Positions 54,275-64,000 of a DNA stretch of 64,000 nucleotides are shown here, one piece after another. Source of the stretch: Heterohyrax brucei (Eukaryota > Chordata > Mammalia > Hyracoidea > Procaviidae); contig CM053142.1 in NCBI GenBank assembly GCA_028571685.1, positions 197,400,796 to 197,464,795 on the forward strand. The letters are read 5' to 3'. How positions within the stretch are numbered: the stretch's first letter is position 1; every line of letters starts with the position of its first letter. The position numbers and the translations under genes are program-made. The notes beneath the pieces are model-generated. The model was not told the origin of the DNA and did no database searches. It saw only the letters and a program-made list of their open reading frames with translations.

Positions 54275-54450
54275 GGTTGCTCTCAGCCACTGCACAAGAG
54301 AGAGTGGAACTGCTCCCCAGAGTTCCCAAGGCTGTGATCTTAACAGCAGCAGACGGCCACATTTTTCCCCTGCAGAGCATCTGCTGGGTTTGAACATGGA
54401 CCTTTCGGTCAGCAGCCAAGTGCTCCAGCACTGCACCCTTGGGGGTCTCA
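54275..54450 (-). mobile_element. AfroSINE
   Basis: Minus strand: gagagtggaactgctcccca, tcccaaggctgtgatcttaa, ctgggtttgaacatggacc, ggtcagcagccaagtgctcc, agcactgcacccttggggg. Lies tail to tail with the copy at 54066. Confidence 0.85.
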
Positions 54451-55309
54451 GAGCACGTGGGGCTGGGGTGAGGTCCTTTCTACACTTGCCTCCCTGAGAC
54501 ACCTGGAAGGAATTGAAAGAGACTGTTAGCACGACTATCCCTAAAACACACGCCTTGTGGGCTGGCTGTGGTAGGCCCCCTCTGTGTGTGCTGCAGGATG
54601 TCCACGTGGGTCACATCATGTTCTAGTCATCTGTGTGGTTATTCAAGGGTCTCTGTTTTACCCACCAGTGGTCCCGATGCCACACACATCAACCACACCA
54701 CGATGGCACATTAGCAGGTAAACTCTTGGATGTCACCCAAACGGGGACCCCAGCCAGGGGTCCCTTGCACCAAGTGGGCTGTCTGTGGCTCCAAGGAGGA
54801 GGTAGGCAGCAGGGTGAGGACAGGAAAGGGTGCTCAATGTCTTGGGGGACAGCATACCTGGGCATGTGGAGATAGATCGCACCCACTGAGAACCAAAGAC
54901 ACAGACAGAGAGTGGAAAAGCTATTCGATCAGTAAAGGAGGCTCTCCCAGAGAGGAGGAAACAGGGCATTGTGCCAGCATGGGGGGCACACAGGCTGTCA
55001 GGCACTCTCTGGTTATCCCATCTGAAGCCCCCCAGCACACCTGGCAGGTGCCAGCTCACAGCAGGGACCCAAGAGGTCCAGCACCAACCAAGTTCACACA
55101 TTGGAACCGGTCAGGCCGGCAGAGCAGGAAGCACAGAGCCACGCTATGACCCAGTGGGTCATAAGTATTGGCCACTGAGAGTCACTTGGGAAGAGGTCAC
55201 TGTGTGCCAGGGGCCCCTGGAAAGGCTCCGATAAAAACAGAAAAATCATCTTCTTCAAGTGGACTCCAGCTCCTGAGCCCTGCATGTGCTGTGTCCGGGT
55301 CTCCAGTGG
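54451..55309. other. Unassigned GC-rich sequence
   Basis: No transposon recognised. Overlapping frames at 54730-55149 plus and 54733-55101 minus are chance frames in GC-rich DNA. Confidence 0.4.
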
Positions 55310-55390
55310 CTGATTTTTCTGAACTGGACCTTCAGGCCTTTCTTCCAAAGCTGCTCAGGGTAGCCTCCCAGCTCCAAGCTCTCTTAGCAC
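55310..55390 (-). mobile_element. RTE 5' UTR fragment
   Basis: ggctgatttttctgaactgg, accttcaggcctttcttcc and ctcccagctccaagc match the RTE 5' UTR of the derivatives at 25838 and 15565. Confidence 0.6.
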
Positions 55391-55481
55391 GTTAACTGTG
55401 TACCAACGACTCCTAGAAAGGCAAAGACCCTCAGGTAACCCACGGTGAAGACACGCCCCTGCCCCTATCCCCACAAATAAA

Positions 55482-55678
55482 CCAAACCCGCTGCTGTGCG
55501 TGGACTCCACTCACAGCAGCGCTGTAGGACACAGTGGAACTGCCTCATGGGTTTCCAAAGCTGTAATCCTCATGGAAGCAGATTGCCACGTCTTTCTCCC
55601 GTGGGTGGCTGCTGGTCTTGAACTGCCTGCCTTATGTGTAGCAGGTGCGTGCCTTAACCGCCTCTTCCCTCAGATCGC
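55482..55678 (-). mobile_element. AfroSINE, long variant
   Basis: Minus strand: aaacccgctgctgtgcgtgg, cagtggaactgcctcatggg, aagctgtaatcctcatggaa, ggctgctggtcttgaactgc. Confidence 0.85.
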
Positions 55679-55710
55679 TGCCCCACACCTTCTATTTTCC
55701 TTCCTGTACA

Positions 55711-55888
55711 GCATGAAGGAAACCCTTGTGGTGCAGTGGTTAGTGCTACGGCTGCTAACCAAAAACCTTGGCAGTTCAAGCCCACCAGCAGCTCCTTGGA
55801 AACTGTGGGGCAGTTCTACTCTGTCTTACAGGGTTACTATGAGTTGGAATTGACTCAGTGGCAATGAGTTTGGTTTTGGTTTTGGTGG
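55711..55888 (+). mobile_element. AfroSINE, short type, well preserved
   Basis: ggaaacccttgtggtgcagt, ctgctaaccaaaaaccttgg, cagttctactctgtcttaca, gactcagtggcaatgagttt, ggttttggttttggtgg. Head to head with the copy at 55482, 32 bases apart. Confidence 0.92.
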
Positions 55889-56799
55889 CATCCACGAAGG
55901 ACCCAGAGACTCCCATCACAGGGAAAGGATGCTGGCAGAGGTGTTTGTCTCTCAGAGAACAGGCATCTTTTCACACACTGGAAGCAAGCACTGCTGGAGG
56001 CCATAGGCCTCATTGTCTCCACTGCAGTCCGACCCTCCTTCTCAGGTCCTGACATCCGGCAAGATGGATATCCAGGCATCTCAAATGCAAACTCCACTTC
56101 CAGCTCAGGGTTGTTCAAATTTGTAGTGTTAACAGAAGGCTGTATAAATGTTTCCCCTTCTGTTAAGCTGGGAAATTGCAAACACACGGCTTATAAGTGC
56201 TTTCACTGATCTTTCTCCGTGGTCGTTTAGAAGTGACTCAGCTCTCCTGCTAGCTTTTTCTAGAAGCATCCATGGGGGTGACACGAAGATGGATGGGCCA
56301 GGCGCCTGGCGCACGCCCACGCTGGTCCGAGGCTTCTTGGCTTACAAGGGTTAGTTATGCGTTCTTGTGTATTTACTTATTTATAGGTGTTCACACCAGG
56401 CCGCACACATTAGCACCATCCATTTCCTCAACCGAGAACTGACTACGCAGTCCTCACAAATGATCAGTGAGTGCAGTTCCTGGGACTGGCTTTATCTTGG
56501 AAATTATGCTGTTAAGAACAACTTTTATCTCTAGAGAAAACATATCTAGGTTCTAAGAGTATGCCTGTCTTCTGAACTGTGAACTAGAGTGGATATGCAT
56601 GTTTTAACTTTGAACAAAAGTTGGCTGACCACCAACCACAAGTCTGCAGCAAGTTCCTCTTCTCGCACCTCCTCCCACCCCCCGACCCCTGAGTGCTCCA
56701 GCCTTGGGGGCTCCTCCCTCCGGGGCTGGATGGGCTGGAAGTCTTCAGAACGTTTCTCAACCATCCGTGACTTTCTTTATGGTGTTTTTTTTCCATACA
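55889..56799. other. Unassigned sequence
   Basis: No gene or repeat recognised with confidence. 56450-56560 has L1-like phrasing. Confidence 0.35.
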
Positions 56800-57900
56800 T
56801 TAAAAAGAAAACAATATAGAAGTACAGTTTTGTTTAGTTCTGATGTTTCGGTTTTTTCTCTGTTAGTTAAGATGACTTTCACATTCTGAGATTGTCATTG
56901 ACTTCTCATTTGGGGGTTTTCTGGCTTTTACATGAAAGTCTTTGTCTTTCTGGATGTTGTTTTGTAGATAAATGAAAAATGGGGTTTGTCTTCCCAATGG
57001 TCAGTCAGGACTGCCAGGCCTGTTTACCAAGTTCACGACACACTGTTGTTCTACATCAGGTCCCACCTGCCCTGGAATCACTTCTGGGCCCTCTGCCCCT
57101 CCAGGAACCTCTGATTGTTTTGTTACTTCTGCTTATTCTCAGACATTTACTCCTCCACTTGAAGACCGTTCAGTCTGTTTTAGTCTCTAGTACTGCCTTA
57201 ACAGAAATACAAGAGGATGGCTTTAAAGAACAAAATTTTATTTGTCACAGCCCGGGAAGCTAAAAGTCCAAATTCAGGGTGATAGCTGTGGGGGAAGGCT
57301 TGCTCTGCAGGATCTGAAGGAAGGTCCTTGTTGTCAATCTTCCCCTGGACTGGGACCTTCTGAGGCACGGGGATCCTGGTCCTTTCCAAGTGAGGCTCTC
57401 AGCTTCTGGTACAATGTCTTGGTGGTGTGAGCTCCCCAAATCTCTATGCCAGCTTCCTTTATATCTCAAGAATTTCCTCAAAGCACAGTACAGTCACACA
57501 CACTGAGTCCTCTCTCACCAACACAACTGTCACAACTGCCACCCGTCCAGCCTCATGAACACCATACAGGCTGGATTTACAGCGTGGAGAAACAGCACAC
57601 CATGCCAGGAATCGGGGCTGAACTGAATTGCTACACAGATTTTTGAGGGGGAACACAATTCAATCCACAACACAATTCAACCAAAAAAATAAACCTACTG
57701 TGGTTTTTCATCTGGAATTGCACTGAATCTATGTAGTATTTTGGGGAGAAAGTGTTTTTTTCATTTTATTCTGTTTTTTTAAGGAAGTGTCTCCACCCAA
57801 GAATAGGGGATCACTCCTCATTCTTTCCAATAGTGGCTTTTAATATTGAAACTGTATCTCCCTCGGTAAGTATATTCCTGTTTTAAAGTAACTCTTCCTT
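56800..57900 (-). mobile_element. Old L1 ORF2 pieces split by an LTR
   Basis: ttacatgaaagtctttgtct and tctcatttgggggttttctg on the left, and tggaattgcactgaatctat, gtagtattttggggagaaag and gtaagtatattcctgtttta on the right, read as minus-strand L1 ORF2. An LTR at 57176 separates them. Confidence 0.6.
57176..57672 (-). mobile_element. MaLR-like LTR
   Basis: Minus strand. Starts tgttttagtctctagtactg and ends acaattcaatccacaaca, with ccgggaagctaaaagtccaa inside. Its ends match the family at 12732-13266. Flanks cagtc and caatt do not give a clean TSD. Its middle is diverged from the 42978 copy. Confidence 0.75.
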
Positions 57901-57917
57901 GTTTTTATTTTCTTACT

Positions 57918-60900
57918 GCTATCTGGCACCCTGGAGTCAGTTTGCATGCAGTGGACCGCTGTCCAGTCCCGAACCATTCTCACAATTGTTCACAAGCTTG
58001 AGCCTGTTTTTGAAGCCACTGTATCAATTACCTCCCGGAGGGTCTTTGTGACGACCCGCCATCTGGAAAGGCTCTTATAGACAAAGTCACAAACTTCTGT
58101 AAATGACAGGCCGAAACATCTCACCTGTGACATGTTTTTTAGCCTATTACCCCTGATAATATTTTGCTTCCTAATTAAATTCTCCTAAAAAATACCCCCT
58201 CCCCCCCAACATGAGGATCAAGGAGGTGCCTTCTAAGAGGGGCTTCACAACCCCTCGGTTTATGAGATTATATTGGGGCAATCTGACCAGAAACTTCTGG
58301 GGAAAAGAGATTGGAGGAATGGATTTCAATACAGCATGCCTAATAGCACTGAGGCCTGCCCAGCCTCACTGGCTTCCCCCTAATTGCATTCCCCCCTCCT
58401 TTTTCTCCACATACACAGGTTTACAAGCTAACCCTTGAAAAGCTTTCCAAGGACAACTCTCCACACAGCCATTAAAACTACACAATCATCTCACTCCCTG
58501 CTGCAGAAAGAACAAATAAACTTCTAGGTTCTTTATAGCTGGTAAGGCAAACTGATAACACTGAAGAGACATCTTTCTTGGTGCAGCTGGGCTTAATTAG
58601 AGAATGGCAGACACTATCTACACAGGAAGATATAAATAAAAACTTAGAAAACCAAATGGAGACAGCCAAATGGTGAGGTTTTGAGGAGTCTACCCTTCTG
58701 TGCTTTTCACCTTGAGGCACGAATAGAGTCATTAAGTTCAAAGCATAACTTTGTTTTCACTGTTAACTTGGTTTTCACTGACATTTAACACCTGGTTCAA
58801 ACCATTATCCAAAAAGCCTTGGCAATTAAGTAAAAGAAGAAGACCACGAGGGGTCACTTTCTTGTTAGCCAATAATGATGGGTCAGTTTCTTGTTAACCA
58901 ATAGTTTATATGATGAAGAAAACAGGGTGAACACTACGTCACCTCTTCTATAAAAACAATAAAGACAGGCAGCCTCGCTCTCTTGCTCTCTGGGTCGGGC
59001 TGCCTTAAACCAGAAAAGTCTTTCCTGTCTCTCTTTATTCATTTCCCGCCGACGCCTTCCCTCCCTCCGTGCGGGACCCTGAAAAATGTTGGGACTGGCT
59101 CCCAGCAGGTCTTTCTTTCTTTGACCAACCCTCTGTTGTACAAAGCATAATGTCCTTCTCCAGAGCCTGGTCCCGCTGACACACGATAACATGTCCAAAG
59201 TATGTGAGATGAAGTCTTGTCTTCCCCACTTCTAAGGAGCATTCCGGCTGTGTATCTTTCAAGACAGATTTGTTTGTTCTTTTGGCAGCCCATGCATAGT
59301 GTATTCAATATTCTTCTCCTGCACCATAATTTAAAGGTATCAGTTCTTCAGACTTTGTTATTCGTTGTCCAGCTTTCATCTACATGCAGGGTGATTAAAA
59401 ACACCATGACTTGGGTCAAGCACACTTTAGTCCTCAAAGTGACACCTTTGCTTTTTAACACTTTATTAAAGAGGTATTTTGAGGCAGATCTGCTCAGTAC
59501 AGTGTGCCTTTTGATTTCTTGACTACTGTTTCCATGGGCCTTGATAAGAGTTTCAAGTAAGACAAAATCCTTAACCACATCAATCTTTTCTTCACTTACC
59601 ATGGCATTTCTTACTGATCCAGTTGTGAGAATTGATGTTTTCTATATGTTGAAGTGTAATCCACACTGGAAGCTGTGGTGTTTGGTCTTCTTTAGTGTTT
59701 CACTACCAAATGAGCCTTGTTTTTCACCAGCGCCTTCAGTGCATCTTGGACTCCTTCATTTAACACCATCAGTTCTTGATCATAAGTGACCTCCTGAGTG
59801 ACTGATTGACATCAATTGATTCTTTTTGGTACAGTAACCCTGTGTATTCTTTTCACTTTCAGCAAGTAAAGTGGTGTTGTCTGCCTATTGCAAGATGTTA
59901 ACGTGTCTTCCTCCAATCCTGAGGCTCCACTTTTCTGCATGTAGTCCATCTTCTTAGATTATTTGTTCAGCATAGAGATTGAATAGATACAGTGAAAGGA
60001 CCCAATCCTGGCACACACGTTTCCTGACTTTAAACCATGCAGTGTCCCCTTGTTCTGCCTCTTGGTCTAAGTGCAGTTTCCTCATAAGCACAGCTAAGTA
60101 TTCTGGAATCCCCATTCTTGGCAAGGTTATCCATAATTTGTTACGATTGACACAGACAAATGCCTTTCCATAGTTCATAAGCATAAATAGACATCTACCT
60201 GGTATTCTCTGCTTCCAGCAAAGATCTACCTGTTATCAGCTATGACATCACTGATCTCACATCTTCTTCTGAACCTGGTTTGAATTTCTGTCCGTTCATT
60301 ATTGGTAGACAACTGTAACTGCTTTTGAATGATCTTCAGCAAAATTTTACTCGCCTGTGATACTAATGATATCATTTGCTAATACACTGGATCACCTTTC
60401 TTAATATAGGCGTAAGGGTGCATGTCTTCCAGCTGGTTGGCTGGGTAGCTGTCTTCCAAATTTCTTGTCATAAGTGAATGAATACCTCCAGTGCTGCACC
60501 TGTTTGTTGAAATACCTCAGTTGGCATCCCCCCAGTTCCTGGAGCCTTGTTGTCTACCGACGCCTCCGAGGCAACTTGGGCTTTTTCCTTTGACATCATC
60601 AGTTCCGGATCATAAGCTGCTTCCTGAGGGGCTGACAGAACATCAGTTGATTCCTTTGGGTACGGTATCCCTTCTATCTTCTTTTGATGTTTCCCGCATT
60701 GTACATATTTTGTCCATGGAATCTTTGACTCCTGCAATTTGAGGCTTGAAGTTTTTCTTCAGTCCTTTCACCTTGAAAAACGCCAAGTGTATTCTTCCTT
60801 TTTGGTTTTCTGACTCCCCGTCTTTACCCGTGACATTATAGCACTTTACTTCGTCTTCTTGAGTCACCTTTTGAAATCTTCTGTTCAGCTTTTTTACTTC

Positions 60901-61290
60901 ATCATTTCTCCCCTTTGCTTCAGCTACTCGACACTCGAGAGCAAATTTCAGGGTCTCTTCTGCTATCCAATTTGGTCTTTTCTTTCCTTCCTGTCTTTTA
61001 AATGACTTTTTGCTTTCTTGGTGTATGTTCTTAACATCATTCCACAACCCATTAGACCTTCGGTCACTAATGTTCAACTAGTCAAATCTATTCTTGAAAT
61101 GGTCTCTAAATTTAAATAGGATATACTCAAGGTTATACTTTGGTTCTCATGGACTTATTCTAATTTTCTTCAGCTGCAACTTGAACTTGCATCTGAAAAA
61201 TTGATGGTCTGTTCCACAGTCAGCCCCTGGCTTTGTTCTCACTGATGATACTGAGCTTTTCCATCATCTCTTTCTGCAGATGTAGTCTTG
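57918..61290 (-). mobile_element. RTE LINE, 3' two-thirds, broken, split by a solo LTR
   Basis: Minus strand. The 3' end at 57918-58046 resumes at 59108, followed by the C-terminal domain (frame 59035-59262, with YFGHVIV), RT and linker, to about 61290, where it is truncated before the endonuclease. RT motif A reads NYGKAFVCVNRNKLW, so the catalytic Asp is lost (normally FDC). The linker frame 60643-61077 stays open for 144 codons (NRRFQKVTQEDEVKCYN). An out-of-place linker copy lies at 59706-59851. Confidence 0.92.
58047..59107 (+). mobile_element. 1061-base solo LTR of an endogenous retrovirus, 6-base TSD
   Basis: The element starts tgtgacgacccgcc and ends gggactggctcccagca, and is flanked exactly by ggtctt at 58041-58046 and 59108-59113. 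TATA/poly(A)-like ctataaaaacaataaag lies at 58948-58964, followed by a C/T-rich U5-like stretch. TG..CA ends, a 6-base TSD and length suggest a class II (betaretrovirus-like) ERV. No primer-binding site, gag, pol or env is present, so it is the product of LTR-LTR recombination. Family not named. Confidence 0.85.
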
Positions 61291-61480
61291 GTCAAACAGA
61301 ATTTATAACCTAAAATGTCATTTGTATTTTTGATTTCTTAAGATTTTTATGGTGCAATTAATTTTTTAATATTAAAGTAGTCTAACAAAACTGTGATTTT
61401 TCTATTGAAGTATATAGAACATTTCTATTTGAAGGAAATCTTGTTGTTTCATTTAGTATTCATGTCCTCTATGTCATTCT

Positions 61481-61640
61481 CTATTACCCACTGCCACTGA
61501 GTCAATTCCAGTTCAGAACTACCCTATCACATGGAGTAAAATTATCCCATGGGGTTTTCACAGAGTGGCTAGTGTGTTCAAACTGCTGAGCTTTGGTTAG
61601 CAGTCAAGCTCTTTAACCACTATACCATCAGGGCTCTTAC
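61481..61640 (-). mobile_element. AfroSINE
   Basis: Minus strand: actgccactgagtcaattcc, atcccatggggttttcacag, tgttcaaactgctgagcttt, ctttaaccactataccatca. Confidence 0.88.
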
Positions 61641-61645
61641 TGCCT

Positions 61646-61795
61646 ACAAACACACTGCCATCGAGTCGATTCTGACTCCCAGCGACACTACAAGGCAGAG
61701 CAGAACTGCGCCATGGGACCCCACGACTTGGCCGGGGAGTTCAGACCACCCTCTTTTGGGTGAGCGGATGGACTCTTAACTGCTGTGCCACCAGT
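61646..61795 (-). mobile_element. AfroSINE, second tandem copy
   Basis: Minus strand: cactgccatcgagtcgattc, aaggcagagcagaactgcgc, catgggaccccacgacttgg, cttaactgctgtgccaccag. Same orientation as the copy before it, a few bases apart. Confidence 0.88.
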
Positions 61796-62409
61796 CGACA
61801 TCATCTACCAGATCACTGCAGTTCCAATAGAGATGTATCAGAACCTCCAGTTTCAGCTGCATTTTTTTCGTGTTTTTCATGACCTTTTTAGTAGTTCTTG
61901 TTCTGCACATTTAGTTGTTGTACTATTTGCTACATAGCACGGTATGTCAATTCAATTACATTTCTTATAAACTGGGCAATCTGTCATTATAAAAATGACC
62001 TACTTCCCTCCTGAATGCTTTTAACTTAGCATTTCACCATGCATGAAGTTAAAACTGACATCTATTGATAGTCATCCTTTCTGTGGCACTTAATTTTAAG
62101 TATTTTTGATGAATTATAGAACTGGCTTTCGTTTTCTAAATCAATCTGTCATTCTCTGTCATTTAAAGGAGAATTTATTCTAGTCACATTGAGACCACTT
62201 TAATAGTCTTGGTTTTATTTCTCTCTGTGTATTTGTTTTATTTCATTTCAACTCTACTTGGCTGTGCCCCTTTTCTCTCCTCTTTTTGATGCTTTGTTGG
62301 TTTCTTGTCATCATTTCTTTCTTTTCTTTTAAGCAGGCAGGTCCTACTGCCTTTTGAGATTTCGCTGGTGGTCATGAGTACCAGTGGCTAGATCTGCTAT
62401 GACTCATGG

Positions 62410-62705
62410 TCAGTCAGCCAATGAACATTGTGTGGATCATAGACTATTGTCTGAGACTCCAACTCGCTTCCTCTGGGCACTTCATCAAGAGGACCAGTTG
62501 CTAGACACGGACATCATGATTGGGAAATCGAGGGTCAGTGAAGGCAAGGGTAAGTGTTCATGAGATGGATTGGCTCAGTGACTGCTACAACAACTGAAAC
62601 ACTCCAGTGGCAGTGAAGATGGTGCAGGACCTGGCAGCCTCTTGTTCTGCCAGGCCTGGGTCACTGCAACTCACAATCAGCTCAGTGGCAGCTAGCAACA
62701 GCACT
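62410..62705 (+). mobile_element. RTE derivative 3' part
   Basis: cagtcagccaatgaacattg, gggcacttcatcaagaggac, gacatcatgattgggaaatc, gatggattggctcagtgact, gtgaagatggtgcaggacct, ctcagtggcagctagcaaca. The 5' UTR/3' end junction is near 62480. Confidence 0.7.
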
Positions 62706-63697
62706 ATGCCTCCCTGACTGCGCATGCAGGTACTCCTTTCCTGCACAGGTACTCCCACCGTCGTTCCTGCCTGCCCAGCATCCCCTGTGAACATGCCCGG
62801 TCTGGCTGCTCGAGGAGGTGGGACACATGGAGTGGAGTGGAGTCACCCTGGTCACCCCAGCCTGGGGTAGCCATGTCAGGCCACAGCCAGCCAACCCCAA
62901 ACAAGTGACAGAGCCCAGTTTAGGCCCTAAAAATTCCAGGAAAGCCCAGTCAAATCTGTTCTTGAGACAGTCTCTAAATTTAAGTCCCCAACCTACACAG
63001 CCATGAACCTAAACAAACACTTAGTATGCCATGCCCCAGAGGTGCTAGGGTCCTTGGTTACACACCAAGTTTGCAGCACTGGGTGACTGTTCCACTGTTG
63101 ACTCAAGGCACCATGTGCCATATCACACAAAGTTGTCAATTTCCCTCCAAAAGTTCCCCAAACAATCAAAGAACTTAGAGGGAAAATAAGTTTTATAGTT
63201 TTGTTCAAGAAATCAGAGAAATCGTTTATTTCTAGTCCACCCAGAGAGAATTAAATGAAGTATAAATTCTTAATCAGATGCCTGGAGAAGCAGAAAGAAC
63301 CTTCACTCTGTGGCACTAAATCGGTTTTGACATTTACAACTTCATTAAACAATGAAACAAAGTCACGGTTTTTGTAACACATAAAATATGAGAGAATGGA
63401 AATCCAGTCTCAAATTTAAGCAATGCTTAGATGTCTTAAGAATCTGAGATTGAGGCTTAAAGGGTTTAAGTATTTTATCTCAGATTCAGAAAGCCAGTAA
63501 ACTTTTTATTTATTGAGTGTTTGAATGATGGCACTTCATTTTAGGCGTGACAAGAAAGGCTCCAGGAAAAGTTGATGCTGCGTACAAAGTCTTCACGTGG
63601 GGGCTGTGTCACTGACTGCTGCCTGGAGAAGATTTTAGTGCTTTCTTGAAGACTGAATGGGCACGTGATTTCTTCATCCTCCAAAATGACCAACTAT
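62706..63697. other. Mostly unassigned sequence
   Basis: Contains one 35-base RTE-like fragment at 62950-62984. Otherwise no gene or repeat recognised. 63170-63560 is AT-rich. Confidence 0.4.
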
Positions 63698-63935
63698 AAA
63701 GCGCGTGGGTAGTAGTGGTTCAGGGAGAGAACTCGCCGCCCCTGGAGGCACATGTGTTACAGTGAGCCAAACAGCATACAGGGCAGTTTCAGACTCAGAT
63801 GAACTCAGCAGGAAGGCCTGAAAATCTGCTTCCAAAAAGCAGCTAATGAACATACTGGGGCCCGCAGAAGTCTGATCCTGCTGAGCATGGGATCGCCATC
63901 CGTCGGAGGCAGCTCCACGGCAGCTGGCAACAACG
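63698..63935 (+). mobile_element. tRNA-Gly-headed RTE chimeric SINE
   Basis: Head gcgtgggtagtagtggttca and gagaactcgccgcccctgg (A box and anticodon-arm region of tRNA-Gly). Then RTE 5' UTR text (cagtttcagactcagatgaa, gcaggaaggcctgaaaatct, gcttccaaaaagcagctaat), then the RTE 3' tail (atgggatcgccatccgtcgg, cacggcagctggcaacaacg). All three modules are present in order. Confidence 0.8.
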
Positions 63936-64000
63936 TAAAGCAAACGCCCTCTGAGTGCACAGCCTTAGGGTCCTCCCAGACAACAGTCTGCTGGTGGGTG

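Larger units (their letters stand above)
61295..62340 (-). mobile_element. Probable old L1, split by two AfroSINEs
   Basis: T-rich text typical of minus-strand L1, such as tttgatttcttaagattttt and gttcttgttctgcacattta near 61900. The subfamily is not certain and unique sequence may be mixed in. Confidence 0.4.

Overview
This window looks like nuclear DNA of an afrotherian mammal (elephant, sirenian, hyrax, aardvark, tenrec group). Three things support that: more than twenty copies of the tRNA-derived AfroSINE, many copies of a BovB-like RTE LINE of the kind known in Afrotheria, and L1 elements with a long 3' UTR that recurs four times here. Family names are recognised by eye from consensus-like stretches, so boundaries are good to about 10-30 bases unless a target-site duplication (TSD) fixes them. 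I cannot tell which afrotherian order it comes from.

I find no complete protein-coding gene, functional RNA gene, CRISPR array or bacterial feature. The window reads as a gene desert or a very large intron. About half is recognisable transposon sequence, often nested. The only possible host coding sequence is one small open segment on the minus strand at 19658-19914, preceded by a good splice acceptor, and it is weakly supported.

Layout. 1-5770: RTE and AfroSINE copies, a GT-rich minisatellite and a MaLR-type LTR split by a SINE. 5770-8360: repeat-free sequence with TAAT-rich blocks and a small CpG cluster, the best candidate for conserved developmental regulatory DNA. 8360-13500: SINEs and RTE tails, ending in an old MLT1-like LTR that holds a SINE, an RTE and a younger LTR. 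13500-16775: a second conserved-looking block, then old L1 pieces. 16775-21260: an L1 3' end with its long UTR, MIR relics, the possible exon and an RTE 3' half. 21260-24850: almost repeat-free. 24850-31740: old L1, RTE pieces and a long RTE copy with two LTRs inserted in it. 31740-41760: a 55-base minisatellite, L1 3' ends, an inverted RTE pair, a tRNA-Gly/RTE chimeric SINE, a SINE with a four-fold internal repeat and a minus-strand L1. 42030-49060: an L1-SINE-LTR nest, the best RTE copy (5' end, endonuclease and part of the reverse transcriptase region) and several very short insertions. 49060-57000: mostly unique sequence with AT-rich conserved-looking blocks and inverted SINE pairs. 57000-62700: an L1 with an LTR in it, then a 5'-truncated RTE split by a 1061-base solo LTR with a perfect 6-base TSD. 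62700-64000: unique sequence and a final chimeric SINE.

How the parts relate: the autonomous RTE would supply reverse transcriptase and endonuclease. The AfroSINEs, internally deleted RTE derivatives and tRNA-Gly/RTE chimeras look like parasites using similar 3' tails. Every RTE reading frame seen is broken. The most unusual observation is a set of 25-46 base insertions that contain only the extreme 3' end of a SINE with a CACTTGG tail. Four sites show the pattern, three with short direct repeats at both ends and one (48941-49052) repeated in tandem without any mismatch.
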